Source of the DNA: Neobacillus drentensis
GTDB lineage: Bacteria; Bacillota; Bacilli; Bacillales; Cytobacillaceae
Length of the DNA: 64,000 nt
Direction of reading: 5' to 3'
Assembly: GCF_021560175.1 (NCBI RefSeq)
Contig: NZ_CP091110.1
Location: 2,594,001 to 2,658,000 of the forward strand
Under the pieces are notes generated by a model that searched no databases, had not been told where the DNA came from, and saw nothing but the letters and a program-made list of their open reading frames with translations. This document shows, one piece after another, positions 17,688-25,645 of this stretch. The position numbers and the translations under genes are program-made. How positions within the stretch are numbered: position 1 is the first letter of the stretch; every line of letters starts with the position of its first letter.

Positions 17688-18203
17688 ATGAATAAAACGT
17701 ATAAGCTGACACTAACGGCGATGATGGTCGCGATCGGTACGATTACTAGTAATCTCGTAGCTATACCAATCGGGTTTACAAAGGTATTCCCCATGCAGCA
17801 TTTTTTAAACGTCTTATCTGCTGTCTTACTAGGGCCGTATTACGCCGTTGCCCAGGCCTTTTTGGTCTCATTAATCCGCAATTTAATGGGAACAGGTTCT
17901 ATTTTTGCTTTTCCAGGCAGTATGGTGGGAGCATTGCTGGCGTCCCTTTTATTTTTAAAAACAAAAAAGTTGTACCTGGCCTTTGCCGGTGAAGTAATCG
18001 GAACAGGGATCCTTGGTGCGCTGTTATCGTATCCGATTGCCACGTTAATCCTTGGACAAAAAGCAACACTATTTGGATTTATTCCGTTATTTATCTTCAG
18101 CTCATTTGCAGGTGCACTGCTTGGATTTGTGGTCTTAGTCGTATTTTTAAGAAAGAAAGTATTAGTTATGAATGAAAATAAATCTCCAGCTATAAAAAAC
18201 TAG
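17688..18203 (+). CDS. thiW: ECF transporter S component ThiW
   Basis: The 171-residue membrane protein has five or six hydrophobic helices and the ThiW features MMVAIGTITSNLVAIPIGFTKVFP (N-terminal) and PMQHFLNVLSAVLLGPYY. It is the substrate-binding subunit of an energy-coupling-factor importer, probably for the thiazole precursor, and would use ATPases and EcfT encoded elsewhere. The ATG at 17688 follows GGAGGG. Its place after thiMDE in a TPP-controlled operon supports the role. Confidence 0.92.
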   Translation: MNKTYKLTLTAMMVAIGTITSNLVAIPIGFTKVFPMQHFLNVLSAVLLGPYYAVAQAFLVSLIRNLMGTGSIFAFPGSMVGALLASLLFLKTKKLYLAFAGEVIGTGILGALLSYPIATLILGQKATLFGFIPLFIFSSFAGALLGFVVLVVFLRKKVLVMNENKSPAIKN

Positions 18204-18206
18204 GGT

Positions 18207-19499
18207 GTGTGGAAATTGAACGAGGAATTGATGGCAAAAATCACAGGTGAAATCGAGGCGAGAAAAGGGGAATTACTTGAACTGTTGACAGAGCTTGTTT
18301 CCTTTCCGACAGTCAGCCCTCCTGCCCGTAATACCGACAGTGTTCAAGAATTTATTAAAGGATATTTAGAAACGTTAGGATTTACGACGGATAAGTGGGA
18401 TGTGTACCCCGGTGACCCAAATGTAGTCGGTATTTTGCCGGGGGCATCTCCAAACCAGTTTAATAGCTTAATTGTAAATGGTCATGTCGATGTGGCCGAG
18501 GTTGGCGACACAAAAGAATGGAGTTCATCCCCTTTTGAAGCTTACCTAAAGGATGGCTATATAGTTGGCCGGGGCGTAGCCGATATGAAAGGCGGAATTG
18601 CAGCATCACTCTTTGCCATAAAACTATTAAAGGAACTGGGTGTCTCATTACAAGGCGACCTCCAATTCCAATCGGTCATTGGCGAAGAAGTCGGTGAAGC
18701 AGGGACCCAAGCCTGTGTCGAGCGGGGATATAGTGCAGACTATGCCGTTGTAGTTGATACCAGTGACTTACATATTCAAGGGCAAGGCGGCGTCATTACC
18801 GGCTGGATCACCATTCAAAGCAAAGAAACCTATCATGATGGAATCCGCCGGAAAATGATTCATGCCGGCGGTGGTGTGAAAGGGGCTAGTGCGATTGAGA
18901 AAATGATGAAGGTTATCGCTGGTCTCCAAGATCTCGAACGCCACTGGGCTGTGACTAAAAGCTATGAAGGTTTTCCACCGGGTACGAATACGATAAATCC
19001 TGCGGTGATTGAAGGAGGACGGCATGCAGCATTTGTAGCCGATCGCTGTTCATTATGGGTTACGGTCCATTTTTATCCAAATGAGGACTATGAAGAAGTG
19101 ATTAGAGAAATTGAACAGCATATTTTGGCGGTTGCAGCATCTGATCCGTGGCTTAGAGACAATCCTCCCGAATTTGTTTGGGGAGGAAAATCGATGATCG
19201 TCGACCGCGGTGAAATTTTTCCTTCATTAGAATTAGAAGAAGAGCATCCTGGTACAAAACTTTTAACCAGCTCTTTTGAAAAAATGGTACACCAACAGCC
19301 GATGCTCGGAATGTCCACAACTGTAACCGATGCCGGCTGGCTGGGGCGTGCCGGAATTCCGACCGCCATCTTTGGACCTGGAAAGTTAGAGGATGCGCAT
19401 GCCGTGAATGAAAAGCTGGAAATCCAGCAGCTGCTGGATTTTTCGAAAGTATTAGCTGTTTTTATCGCTGAGTGGTGTAACAGCAAGAAGGAGGAGTAA
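18207..19499 (+). CDS. ylmB: Formylaminopyrimidine deformylase, M20 family (YlmB-like)
   Basis: The 430-residue protein is an M20 (ArgE/DapE/ACY1) amidohydrolase: the first metal motif is VNGHVDVAEVGD (about residue 90), followed by GRGVADMKGGIAA (about 123) and the catalytic GEEVGEAGTQ (about 159). In Bacillus, YlmB removes the formyl group from N-formyl-4-amino-5-aminomethyl-2-methylpyrimidine, a thiamin breakdown product, and TenA completes the conversion. Adjacency to tenA and thiXYZ supports this over a peptidase role. The GTG start at 18207 has a weak ribosome site. An ATG at 18231 preceded by GAGGAA is a serious alternative. Confidence 0.9.
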   Translation: MWKLNEELMAKITGEIEARKGELLELLTELVSFPTVSPPARNTDSVQEFIKGYLETLGFTTDKWDVYPGDPNVVGILPGASPNQFNSLIVNGHVDVAEVGDTKEWSSSPFEAYLKDGYIVGRGVADMKGGIAASLFAIKLLKELGVSLQGDLQFQSVIGEEVGEAGTQACVERGYSADYAVVVDTSDLHIQGQGGVITGWITIQSKETYHDGIRRKMIHAGGGVKGASAIEKMMKVIAGLQDLERHWAVTKSYEGFPPGTNTINPAVIEGGRHAAFVADRCSLWVTVHFYPNEDYEEVIREIEQHILAVAASDPWLRDNPPEFVWGGKSMIVDRGEIFPSLELEEEHPGTKLLTSSFEKMVHQQPMLGMSTTVTDAGWLGRAGIPTAIFGPGKLEDAHAVNEKLEIQQLLDFSKVLAVFIAEWCNSKKEE

Positions 19500-19503
19500 C
19501 AGC

Positions 19504-20175
19504 ATGAAATTTTCTCAGCGTCTTTTTGAAAAGGTAAAGGGTATTTGGGAGAAAACCCACCAGCATCCCTTTGTTGTTGGAATGGGGAACGGCGACCTTC
19601 CGGTTGAATCTTTTATTCGTTATATGAAGCAAGACTATGTATTTTTAATCGATTATTCCAAGCTGTTTGCTTTTGGAGCAGTAAAAGCAAGAGACATCGA
19701 GACTATGGCAGCTTTCGCCAAGCTCCTTGATGAGACATTGCACGTGGAAATGGACTTGCATCGCCAATATGCTGAAAAGTTCGGGATTACCCATCAACAG
19801 CTAGAAGAGACGAAACCTGCCCCGATCAATTTAGCCTACACCCGATACATGTTAAACGTGGCGCAAAATGGTTCTCTAGAGGAATTAATCTCAGCATTAT
19901 TGCCATGTATGTGGAGCTATTGGGAGATCGGCAAGATGTTAGCAAAAGAATATCATGGTGCTAGCAGCCACTATCAATATGGTGAGTGGGTAAAAATGTA
20001 CTCTTCTGCTGAATTTGGCCGTCTTGCGGAGTGGCTGATCGATTTGTTAGACCAATTGACTCTAGGAAAACCGGAAAGGGAGTTAGCCATCTTAGAAGAA
20101 CATTTCTTAACCACTTCCCGGTTTGAATATATGTTTTGGGATATGGTCTATCAGGGGGGCGAATGGCCTGTCTAG
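19504..20175 (+). CDS. tenA: Aminopyrimidine aminohydrolase TenA (thiaminase II)
   Basis: TenA converts 4-amino-5-aminomethyl-2-methylpyrimidine to HMP in thiamin salvage. The 223-residue protein has the catalytic Cys135 (LLPCMWSYWEIG) and an Asp44 (KQDYVFLIDY) at the positions expected for Bacillus TenA. It lies four bases after ylmB, behind AAGGAGGAG. The product of the preceding deformylase is its substrate, so the two act in sequence. Confidence 0.97.
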   Translation: MKFSQRLFEKVKGIWEKTHQHPFVVGMGNGDLPVESFIRYMKQDYVFLIDYSKLFAFGAVKARDIETMAAFAKLLDETLHVEMDLHRQYAEKFGITHQQLEETKPAPINLAYTRYMLNVAQNGSLEELISALLPCMWSYWEIGKMLAKEYHGASSHYQYGEWVKMYSSAEFGRLAEWLIDLLDQLTLGKPERELAILEEHFLTTSRFEYMFWDMVYQGGEWPV

Positions 20176-20182
20176 ACCAACG

Positions 20183-20920
20183 ATGTTAAAAATAAACGAT
20201 CTATCCTACACCTTTGACGGTTCAAAACCGATTTTCAAACAGATTTCACTTGAGGTACAAGAAGGAGAATTTGTTTCCATAATCGGGGCAAGTGGTTCGG
20301 GGAAAAGTACCCTTTTTAAGCTGGTTACCGGGTTACTTGAACCAGATCAGGGAGAAATCCTGATTAACAGGAGTCACGGGTCCGGCAAGAGATTGGGAAG
20401 TGTTGGCTATATGCCGCAAAAGGACCTGCTTTTGCCGTGGAGAACGGTTTTAGACAACGTTCTACTTCCGCTCGAGGTAACAAAGGAAAAGAAGAAAAGC
20501 AAATTACTAGAAGTGCGCGAGTGGCTCGTTCGCTTTGGGCTGGCTGACTATGAAAATTCTTACCCCAATGAGCTGTCAGGAGGAATGCGGCAGCGGGCTG
20601 CTTTTTTAAGAACGCTTATGACAGGGAAAGACTTGCTTCTGTTAGACGAACCGTTTGGTGCTCTGGATTCGATGACGAAACGGAATATGCACAGCTGGTT
20701 ACTGGGGCTGTGGGGCGAATTGCAAAAAACGGTCCTATTTATCACCCATGATCTAGAGGAAGCTTTATTGCTGAGCGACCGAATTTATATCCTCCAACGG
20801 GACGGGATTGAAGAATGGAAAGTGAACTTAGCGAGACCCAGAAGTTCCGAACTAATCTACCAAACTGATTTTATTAGGATGAGAAAAGAACTGGAGTGGC
20901 TGATTCAACATGAAAACTAG
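20183..20920 (+). CDS. thiZ: ABC transporter ATPase ThiZ
   Basis: The 245-residue ATPase has Walker A GASGSGKST (about residues 36-44), a Q-loop at YMPQKD, the signature LSGGMRQR (about 131-138) and Walker B LLLLDEP with the H-loop ITHD. It should energise uptake of formylaminopyrimidine/HMP with ThiX and ThiY. I take the ATG at 20183. A longer in-frame reading begins inside tenA. No strong ribosome site is visible, so translation may depend on tenA. It overlaps thiX by 11 bases. Confidence 0.93.
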   Translation: MLKINDLSYTFDGSKPIFKQISLEVQEGEFVSIIGASGSGKSTLFKLVTGLLEPDQGEILINRSHGSGKRLGSVGYMPQKDLLLPWRTVLDNVLLPLEVTKEKKKSKLLEVREWLVRFGLADYENSYPNELSGGMRQRAAFLRTLMTGKDLLLLDEPFGALDSMTKRNMHSWLLGLWGELQKTVLFITHDLEEALLLSDRIYILQRDGIEEWKVNLARPRSSELIYQTDFIRMRKELEWLIQHEN

Positions 20921-21680
20921 TGTAAAGAAATGGACGAGTGATTATGGATTATTTATCATCATTGTCATTCTTCTTGTCAGTATATGGGAAATGGTCGTCA
21001 AACGTGGGATTATTCCAGCCTTTATTTTGCCGGCTCCCTCTTCGGTCTGGAACTCATTAATCGACAACCGTGAGCTCCTGTTTGGAGAGCATCTGCCTGC
21101 AACCCTAAATGAAGTTCTCATAGGCTTTGCCATTTCGGTGAGCTGCGGCACCATACTTGGGGTCGGCATGCACTTTTTTCGTCCGTTAGAGAAGGTACTT
21201 TATCCGTTCTTGGTTATTTCACAAACGATTCCGTTGATTGCGATTTCGCCGATTTTTATTATGTGGTTTGGCTATTCGATCTGGAGCAAGATTGCTGTCA
21301 CGATTTTAACGGCGTTCTTTCCAATTGTGGTTAGCACGTATGATGGCTTGAAATCAGGTGGGAACGAATACCGTGAATTATTGTTAACGATGGGGGCGAG
21401 CCGCTGGACGATTTTTAAAAAAATTCAGGTGCCAATGGCCTTGCCTGCGTTTTTATCAGGTTTAAAAATGTCGGTGGTTTATTGTGTGGTCGGGGCCACG
21501 ATTGGCGAATGGCTCGGTGCCAGTGAGGGCCTCGGGTACTTCAGCCGGCGCATGTCGGGCAGCTTACAGGCAGACGCTGTGTTTGCGGCGATTTTCCTCT
21601 TATCATTACTAGGAATTGTCTTATTTTTATTGATAAGTTTACTAGAAAAGCAAGTTTTGAAAAATAAAGTCCGCATCTAA
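20910..21680 (+). CDS. thiX: ABC transporter permease ThiX
   Basis: The 256-residue membrane protein has about six helices and the EAA-type cytoplasmic loop (EYRELLLTMGASRWTIFKKIQVP, about residues 152-174) that docks the ATPase. It resembles the SsuC/ThiX permeases. The start overlaps thiZ and the stop is 18 bases before thiY, so all three are co-expressed. Confidence 0.93.
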   Translation: MKTSVKKWTSDYGLFIIIVILLVSIWEMVVKRGIIPAFILPAPSSVWNSLIDNRELLFGEHLPATLNEVLIGFAISVSCGTILGVGMHFFRPLEKVLYPFLVISQTIPLIAISPIFIMWFGYSIWSKIAVTILTAFFPIVVSTYDGLKSGGNEYRELLLTMGASRWTIFKKIQVPMALPAFLSGLKMSVVYCVVGATIGEWLGASEGLGYFSRRMSGSLQADAVFAAIFLLSLLGIVLFLLISLLEKQVLKNKVRI

Positions 21681-21698
21681 GAGAGGAAGAAAAAACAA

Positions 21699-22706
21699 AT
21701 GAAGAAAAGTGCATTCATTCTGCTAAGTTTATTATTACTGATATTAAGTGCTTGTGGAAAAAACAACCAAACGTCACCCGCAGAGAAAACGTCAGACGGT
21801 AACAAAAAGCTTGAAAAAGTGACCTTAATGTTAGATTGGTATCCAAACGCGGTCCACTCCTTCCTTTATGCAGCGCAGGAAAAGGGCTATTTTAAAGAGC
21901 AGGGCTTGGATGTTAAGATTGAAATGCCAGCCGATACCAATGATCCGTTAAAGCTTGTGGCTGCCGGCCAGATCGACATGGCACTCAGTTATCAGCCGCA
22001 GGTATTGGTGGCGCGCGGGGAAGAAATTCCCGTTCAATCGTTTGGTGCCATTGTCCGTCATCCGCTCAATCAATTAATGGTGCCAGCTGATAGTTCCATC
22101 AAATCACCTAAGGATTTAGCTGGGAAAACAATTGGCTATCCATCGATTCCACTTGACGAGGCGATTGTACAATCCATGGTAAAGGCTGACGGGGGAGATG
22201 CTTCGAAGGTAAAAATGGTCGATGTGGGCTGGGACTTGATTCCGGCGATGGCAACGAAGAAAACCAATGCCTTGATTGGCGGCTATATCAACCATGAAAA
22301 GTTATTGCTGGATAAAGAAGGGCATCCAATGCGGACCTTGAATCCTGCTGACTATGGGGTTCCTGATTACTATGAATTAGTATTGGTCGGAAGTGAAAAG
22401 GAACTAAAAGCAAAACCGGAAGTATTTAAGAAGTTTATGACTGCGATTGGGAAGGGGCAAAAATATGTTCAGGACCACCCAGAAGCAGGCTTGTCCGTTT
22501 TATTAAAGCATGAAGATAAATCCTCACCATTAGAGAAGGACATTGAAACGAAGAGCTTACAAATTCTCTTGCCGCTTATGGACGCAAAAGACAAATCATT
22601 CGGCTACCAAGATCCGCAAACATGGAACCAAGTCGCCGACTGGTTAAAAGAAAACAAAGTAATCAAATCCAATGTAAAAGCAAAAGACGCATTTATCAAC
22701 TTTTAA
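21699..22706 (+). CDS. thiY: Thiamin-precursor-binding lipoprotein ThiY
   Basis: The 335-residue protein has a lipoprotein signal (about 17 hydrophobic residues, lipobox LSAC, Cys19) and the NMT1/THI5-like binding fold: TLMLDWYPNAVHSFLYAA at about residues 43-60 is the hallmark pyrimidine-binding segment. It would capture formylaminopyrimidine or HMP outside the membrane and pass it to ThiXZ. It is the last gene of the operon, and a long hairpin follows at 22715. Confidence 0.94.
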   Translation: MKKSAFILLSLLLLILSACGKNNQTSPAEKTSDGNKKLEKVTLMLDWYPNAVHSFLYAAQEKGYFKEQGLDVKIEMPADTNDPLKLVAAGQIDMALSYQPQVLVARGEEIPVQSFGAIVRHPLNQLMVPADSSIKSPKDLAGKTIGYPSIPLDEAIVQSMVKADGGDASKVKMVDVGWDLIPAMATKKTNALIGGYINHEKLLLDKEGHPMRTLNPADYGVPDYYELVLVGSEKELKAKPEVFKKFMTAIGKGQKYVQDHPEAGLSVLLKHEDKSSPLEKDIETKSLQILLPLMDAKDKSFGYQDPQTWNQVADWLKENKVIKSNVKAKDAFINF

Positions 22707-22714
22707 CAGATCAA

Positions 22715-22762
22715 GGTGACAACACCGCCCGTGGACATTGTCCACGGGCGGTGCCTGTCACC
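22715..22762. repeat. Long hairpin ending in the GGTGCCTGTCACC repeat, copy 3
   Basis: The two arms, 22 and 23 bases, pair almost perfectly around a short TT-centred loop: GGTGACA-A-CACCGCCCGTGGAC against its inverse, which contains GGTGCCTGTCACC (22750-22762). It lies between thiY and the convergent tgl gene and could act as a terminator, although no T-run follows. It is also a member of the dispersed palindrome family. Confidence 0.8.
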
Positions 22763-22772
22763 AATTTCACTA

Positions 22773-23504
22773 TTATCCGTATGATAATGATCGATAATAC
22801 GGACGTGTGATCATATTCATGAGGTATGCTGAATACATTGGATTCGGTTTTCTTTTTTTGTTTAGAAAGTTGATTATAGCGCTGGCGTTCTGGAAGCCGA
22901 CCCCGTGACCGTAATACTTGTCATCACCAAAATAGACCACATTTTCGGCACGCCAATGAGGCTGTCTCGGATCAAAATCGGGATTGTTAAAATGTAAAAC
23001 ATCTCCAGGGAGGAAATCATCCGAATATAGCTGAAAAATCGGAAGATCCTCATCGAATTGCCAATCCATTAAATATAGCCGAGCAAATAATAAATCAAAC
23101 CGCTCCCGTCCAATCGAATATAGCGCAGCAAGATATAAAACGATCGCAATGGCAGTGGAGCATTCAGTCGCATAAAGCTTTCCGTTTTTGAGGATGTCTA
23201 AGATCGCTGTTGAAGGACTAACATTCGGCTTTAACAAAAACCCCCCATTCCCTAATCGATCCCAATACGTTTTATTACAAAAGGCGTACGTGAAAGTCGT
23301 AAACTTAATCCCGCTCTTGTTAAGTTCTTGTGCAGCTTTCAACGTGTTGGTACGAAAAAACAGTTCAAATTCTAATTGTTGGATCGATTGATAATCAAAG
23401 ATCGAATGATAGTCCGCCATTAGTTTAATAATATTTTTTTCTTCTGGTTTGGTAATACCCTTAAGGTCTCCCAGCTCAACAACCTGATGATTGATTCTAA
23501 TCAT
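22773..23504 (-). CDS. tgl: Protein-glutamine gamma-glutamyltransferase (spore-coat transglutaminase)
   Basis: Tgl forms epsilon-(gamma-glutamyl)lysine bonds that cross-link spore-coat proteins. The 243-residue size matches Bacillus Tgl, and the catalytic cysteine is Cys115 in YATECSTAIA, next to Glu114. The segment DDFLPGDVLHFNNPDFDP and HWRAENVVYFGDDKYYGHG are also typical. No signal peptide is present. Expression is expected late in sporulation, but I did not identify a SigK promoter with confidence. It is convergent with the thi operon. Confidence 0.96.
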   Translation of the reverse strand: MIRINHQVVELGDLKGITKPEEKNIIKLMADYHSIFDYQSIQQLEFELFFRTNTLKAAQELNKSGIKFTTFTYAFCNKTYWDRLGNGGFLLKPNVSPSTAILDILKNGKLYATECSTAIAIVLYLAALYSIGRERFDLLFARLYLMDWQFDEDLPIFQLYSDDFLPGDVLHFNNPDFDPRQPHWRAENVVYFGDDKYYGHGVGFQNASAIINFLNKKRKPNPMYSAYLMNMITRPYYRSLSYG

Positions 23505-23583
23505 AGGAACCTCCCGATATCAAAAATCATCTCACCTTCTAAAATATGAATCTTTTTAAAATATATTTGTCAGTTGATAAAAT

Positions 23584-25035
23584 TTACTGTTGTCTCACGG
23601 CCACTTTGGCTTTAAACAAACGCATTCCTGTTAACAATGCAGCAACGAAGCAGATGCTGGCTGAGCCTATAAGGACGATATGCATGCCGTCGATAAAAAT
23701 ATCAGGCCGGTTGGGGATCAACCCTGTTACCCGATACCCTGCCTTGGCACTCATCACGCTGAACAAAGTGGTGGTAGCAACCGCGATGCCGACGACCATG
23801 CCAATATTCCGGGTTAAGGAATTAATACTGCCGGCAATTCCAAGCTGTGACCGTGGAACGGAAGACATCACTAACGAATTGTTTGGAGACTGAAAAAGCC
23901 CATTTCCAAAACCTAATATTGCAACCAGGGAACCAACGAATAGAATTGAACTGCTGGCGTGTAAGGTAGAAAGACCAACTTGGGCAATCACCATAATGAC
24001 CAGTCCGATAAACGTTAACAGTTCCGAACCGATTTTATCTGATAATGCTCCGCTTAATGGGGCCACAATTGACATGGTAATCGGAAACAGCATTAATAGT
24101 AACCCAGCGCTAAGCGGCGGCAAGTGCAGGATGTTTTGTGTATAGAAAGGCGAAATAATATTAAAGCAAAAGGTCGACACAAAAACGAGACAGCCACACA
24201 AAATGCTCAACGAAAAAGAGGCATTTTTGAATAAGGAAAATTGTAACATCGGCTGCTCGGTACGGGACTCAGTCCATAAAAAGAAGATAAAGGTAACTAC
24301 AGCTAGAATAAGAGCCCCAAGTATCCGGATATCCTGATAGCCGAACTGCTGTCCCAGCAGAAGACCTGAAAACAGCGAGATAATAAAGACGGAAAATAAA
24401 ATGCTGCCGAGCACATCCAACTTTGCTTTTACAAAGGTAAGGTCGGCGGGCAATATTCTCCATCCAAATGAAATAGCAATCAGCCCGATCGGGATATTTA
24501 CCCAAAAGATATATTCCCACCCAAATGCTGAAACAAGTAAGCCTCCCAGGCTGGGTCCGGCAATACTTCCTAACGAAACAAAGGTGCCAATCAGGCCGAG
24601 TGCCTTGCCGCGTTCGGTCGGCGGGAATATTTCAGTTACAATCCCTTGGCTGTTTGCCATCGTCATAGAAGCCCCGACTGCCTGAATCATCCGAAATAGG
24701 AGCAGGAATGGCAATGTGGTGCTAAATCCGCACAAAAGCGAGCCGACTAAAAAAATGATCATCCCCGTTTTAAAGATTCTTATTTTTCCATATTGATCAC
24801 CCAACTTTCCAAATAACAAGATAAACGTACAAATCGCAATTAAATAGATGGAAACCACCCATTGTATTTTTGCAATTGGCAAATTCATCGTTTTAGAAAT
24901 GACAGGCAGGGCAATATTGACGATGCTGCTATCGAGTGTGGACATAAATACAAAAAGATTGAGGATCACTAAAATGATCCATCTCTTCCGTTGGATTCGT
25001 TCATCCTCTTGGTACGTTTTAACTTTGGGATTCAC
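23584..25035 (-). CDS. Drug-efflux MFS transporter, DHA2 family (14 TM)
   Basis: The 483-residue protein has about 14 hydrophobic helices and the DHA2 motifs: LDSSIVNIALPVI in TM1, GKLGDQYGKIRIF (motif A) and the antiporter motif C near GTFVSLGSIAGPSLGGLL. Members export drugs and cationic compounds using the proton gradient. It is divergent from a MarR regulator gene, with two identical operators between them, so its expression is probably controlled by that repressor. Confidence 0.92.
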   Translation of the reverse strand: MNPKVKTYQEDERIQRKRWIILVILNLFVFMSTLDSSIVNIALPVISKTMNLPIAKIQWVVSIYLIAICTFILLFGKLGDQYGKIRIFKTGMIIFLVGSLLCGFSTTLPFLLLFRMIQAVGASMTMANSQGIVTEIFPPTERGKALGLIGTFVSLGSIAGPSLGGLLVSAFGWEYIFWVNIPIGLIAISFGWRILPADLTFVKAKLDVLGSILFSVFIISLFSGLLLGQQFGYQDIRILGALILAVVTFIFFLWTESRTEQPMLQFSLFKNASFSLSILCGCLVFVSTFCFNIISPFYTQNILHLPPLSAGLLLMLFPITMSIVAPLSGALSDKIGSELLTFIGLVIMVIAQVGLSTLHASSSILFVGSLVAILGFGNGLFQSPNNSLVMSSVPRSQLGIAGSINSLTRNIGMVVGIAVATTTLFSVMSAKAGYRVTGLIPNRPDIFIDGMHIVLIGSASICFVAALLTGMRLFKAKVAVRQQ

Positions 25036-25060
25036 GGGAACTCACCTCATCATTTAATTT

Positions 25061-25121
25061 TAGTTGCTTGTGCAACTATCTGTGTATAGAGTGTAACCGG
25101 ATATAGTTGCACTTGCAACTA
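25061..25121. promoter_or_regulatory. Twin TAGTTGCNNNNGCAACTA operators in a divergent promoter
   Basis: Perfect 18-bp inverted repeats lie at 25061-25078 (centre TTGT) and 25104-25121 (centre ACTT), 43 bp apart, about four helical turns. The right one overlaps the -35 (TTGCAC, 25107) of a marR promoter whose -10 is TAATCT at 25130-25135. The left one lies downstream of a minus-strand -10 (TATACA) for the MFS gene. Binding by the adjacent MarR protein is inferred. Confidence 0.85.
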
Positions 25122-25168
25122 AAATAAGATAATCTTGATAGTATTGACACATTTAATGAGGGATGAAC

Positions 25169-25591
25169 ATGGAAAGAAAACCGATCGGCAAGCTGATTTC
25201 GCAGTTAAATCGACAGCACCAAAAATTCCTGACAAAAGAACTTAAACCGTTCAACATTGGCGGCGGGGGACAACATAGTTTTTTAATCGAAATCTTAAGA
25301 TGTCCCGGGGTCAATCAAGATAAATTAACGACAGAACTAAAATTTGATAAGGCGACCACAGCTAGGGCGGTTAAACAATTAGAAGAAGCCGGGTACATCG
25401 AACGTGTTTTAGATGTGGAAGACCGTCGTTCCTATCAATTGTATCCAACCCAAAAAGGACTGGAATTTTATCCAATCCTTATCCAACTATTAGATCGCTC
25501 CCACCAGCGATTAACCCATCACTTAACCACACAAGAAACGGACCAATTATTTACGTTGCTCCGCAAAATGAACCCCATGGATGACAAGTAG
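25169..25591 (+). CDS. MarR-family transcriptional regulator
   Basis: The 140-residue protein has a winged helix: the recognition part is GVNQDKLTTELKFDKATTARAVKQLEEAGYIER (about residues 48-80) with the wing DVEDRRSYQLYPTQKG. It should be a dimer that represses itself and the divergent MFS exporter through the two operators between them, with release by an exported compound. I start at the ATG at 25169 (GAGGG six bases before). An ATG two codons upstream lacks spacing. Confidence 0.93.
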   Translation: MERKPIGKLISQLNRQHQKFLTKELKPFNIGGGGQHSFLIEILRCPGVNQDKLTTELKFDKATTARAVKQLEEAGYIERVLDVEDRRSYQLYPTQKGLEFYPILIQLLDRSHQRLTHHLTTQETDQLFTLLRKMNPMDDK

Positions 25592-25639
25592 CACTGTCCA
25601 TTCCGGAAGGACAGTGTCCACGTTTGGTGCCTGACACCA
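25592..25639. repeat. Hairpin plus TGGTGCCTGACACCA repeat, copy 4
   Basis: CACTGTCC and GGACAGTG (25592-25616) form a hairpin directly after the marR stop. TGTCCACG and the palindrome TGGTGCCTGACACCA (25625-25639) follow. The TGTCCACG-then-GGTGCCTG order is the same as at 22737-22762, so these share ancestry. The hairpin may terminate marR and the convergent MFS gene. Confidence 0.75.
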
Positions 25640-25645
25640 TTATTA

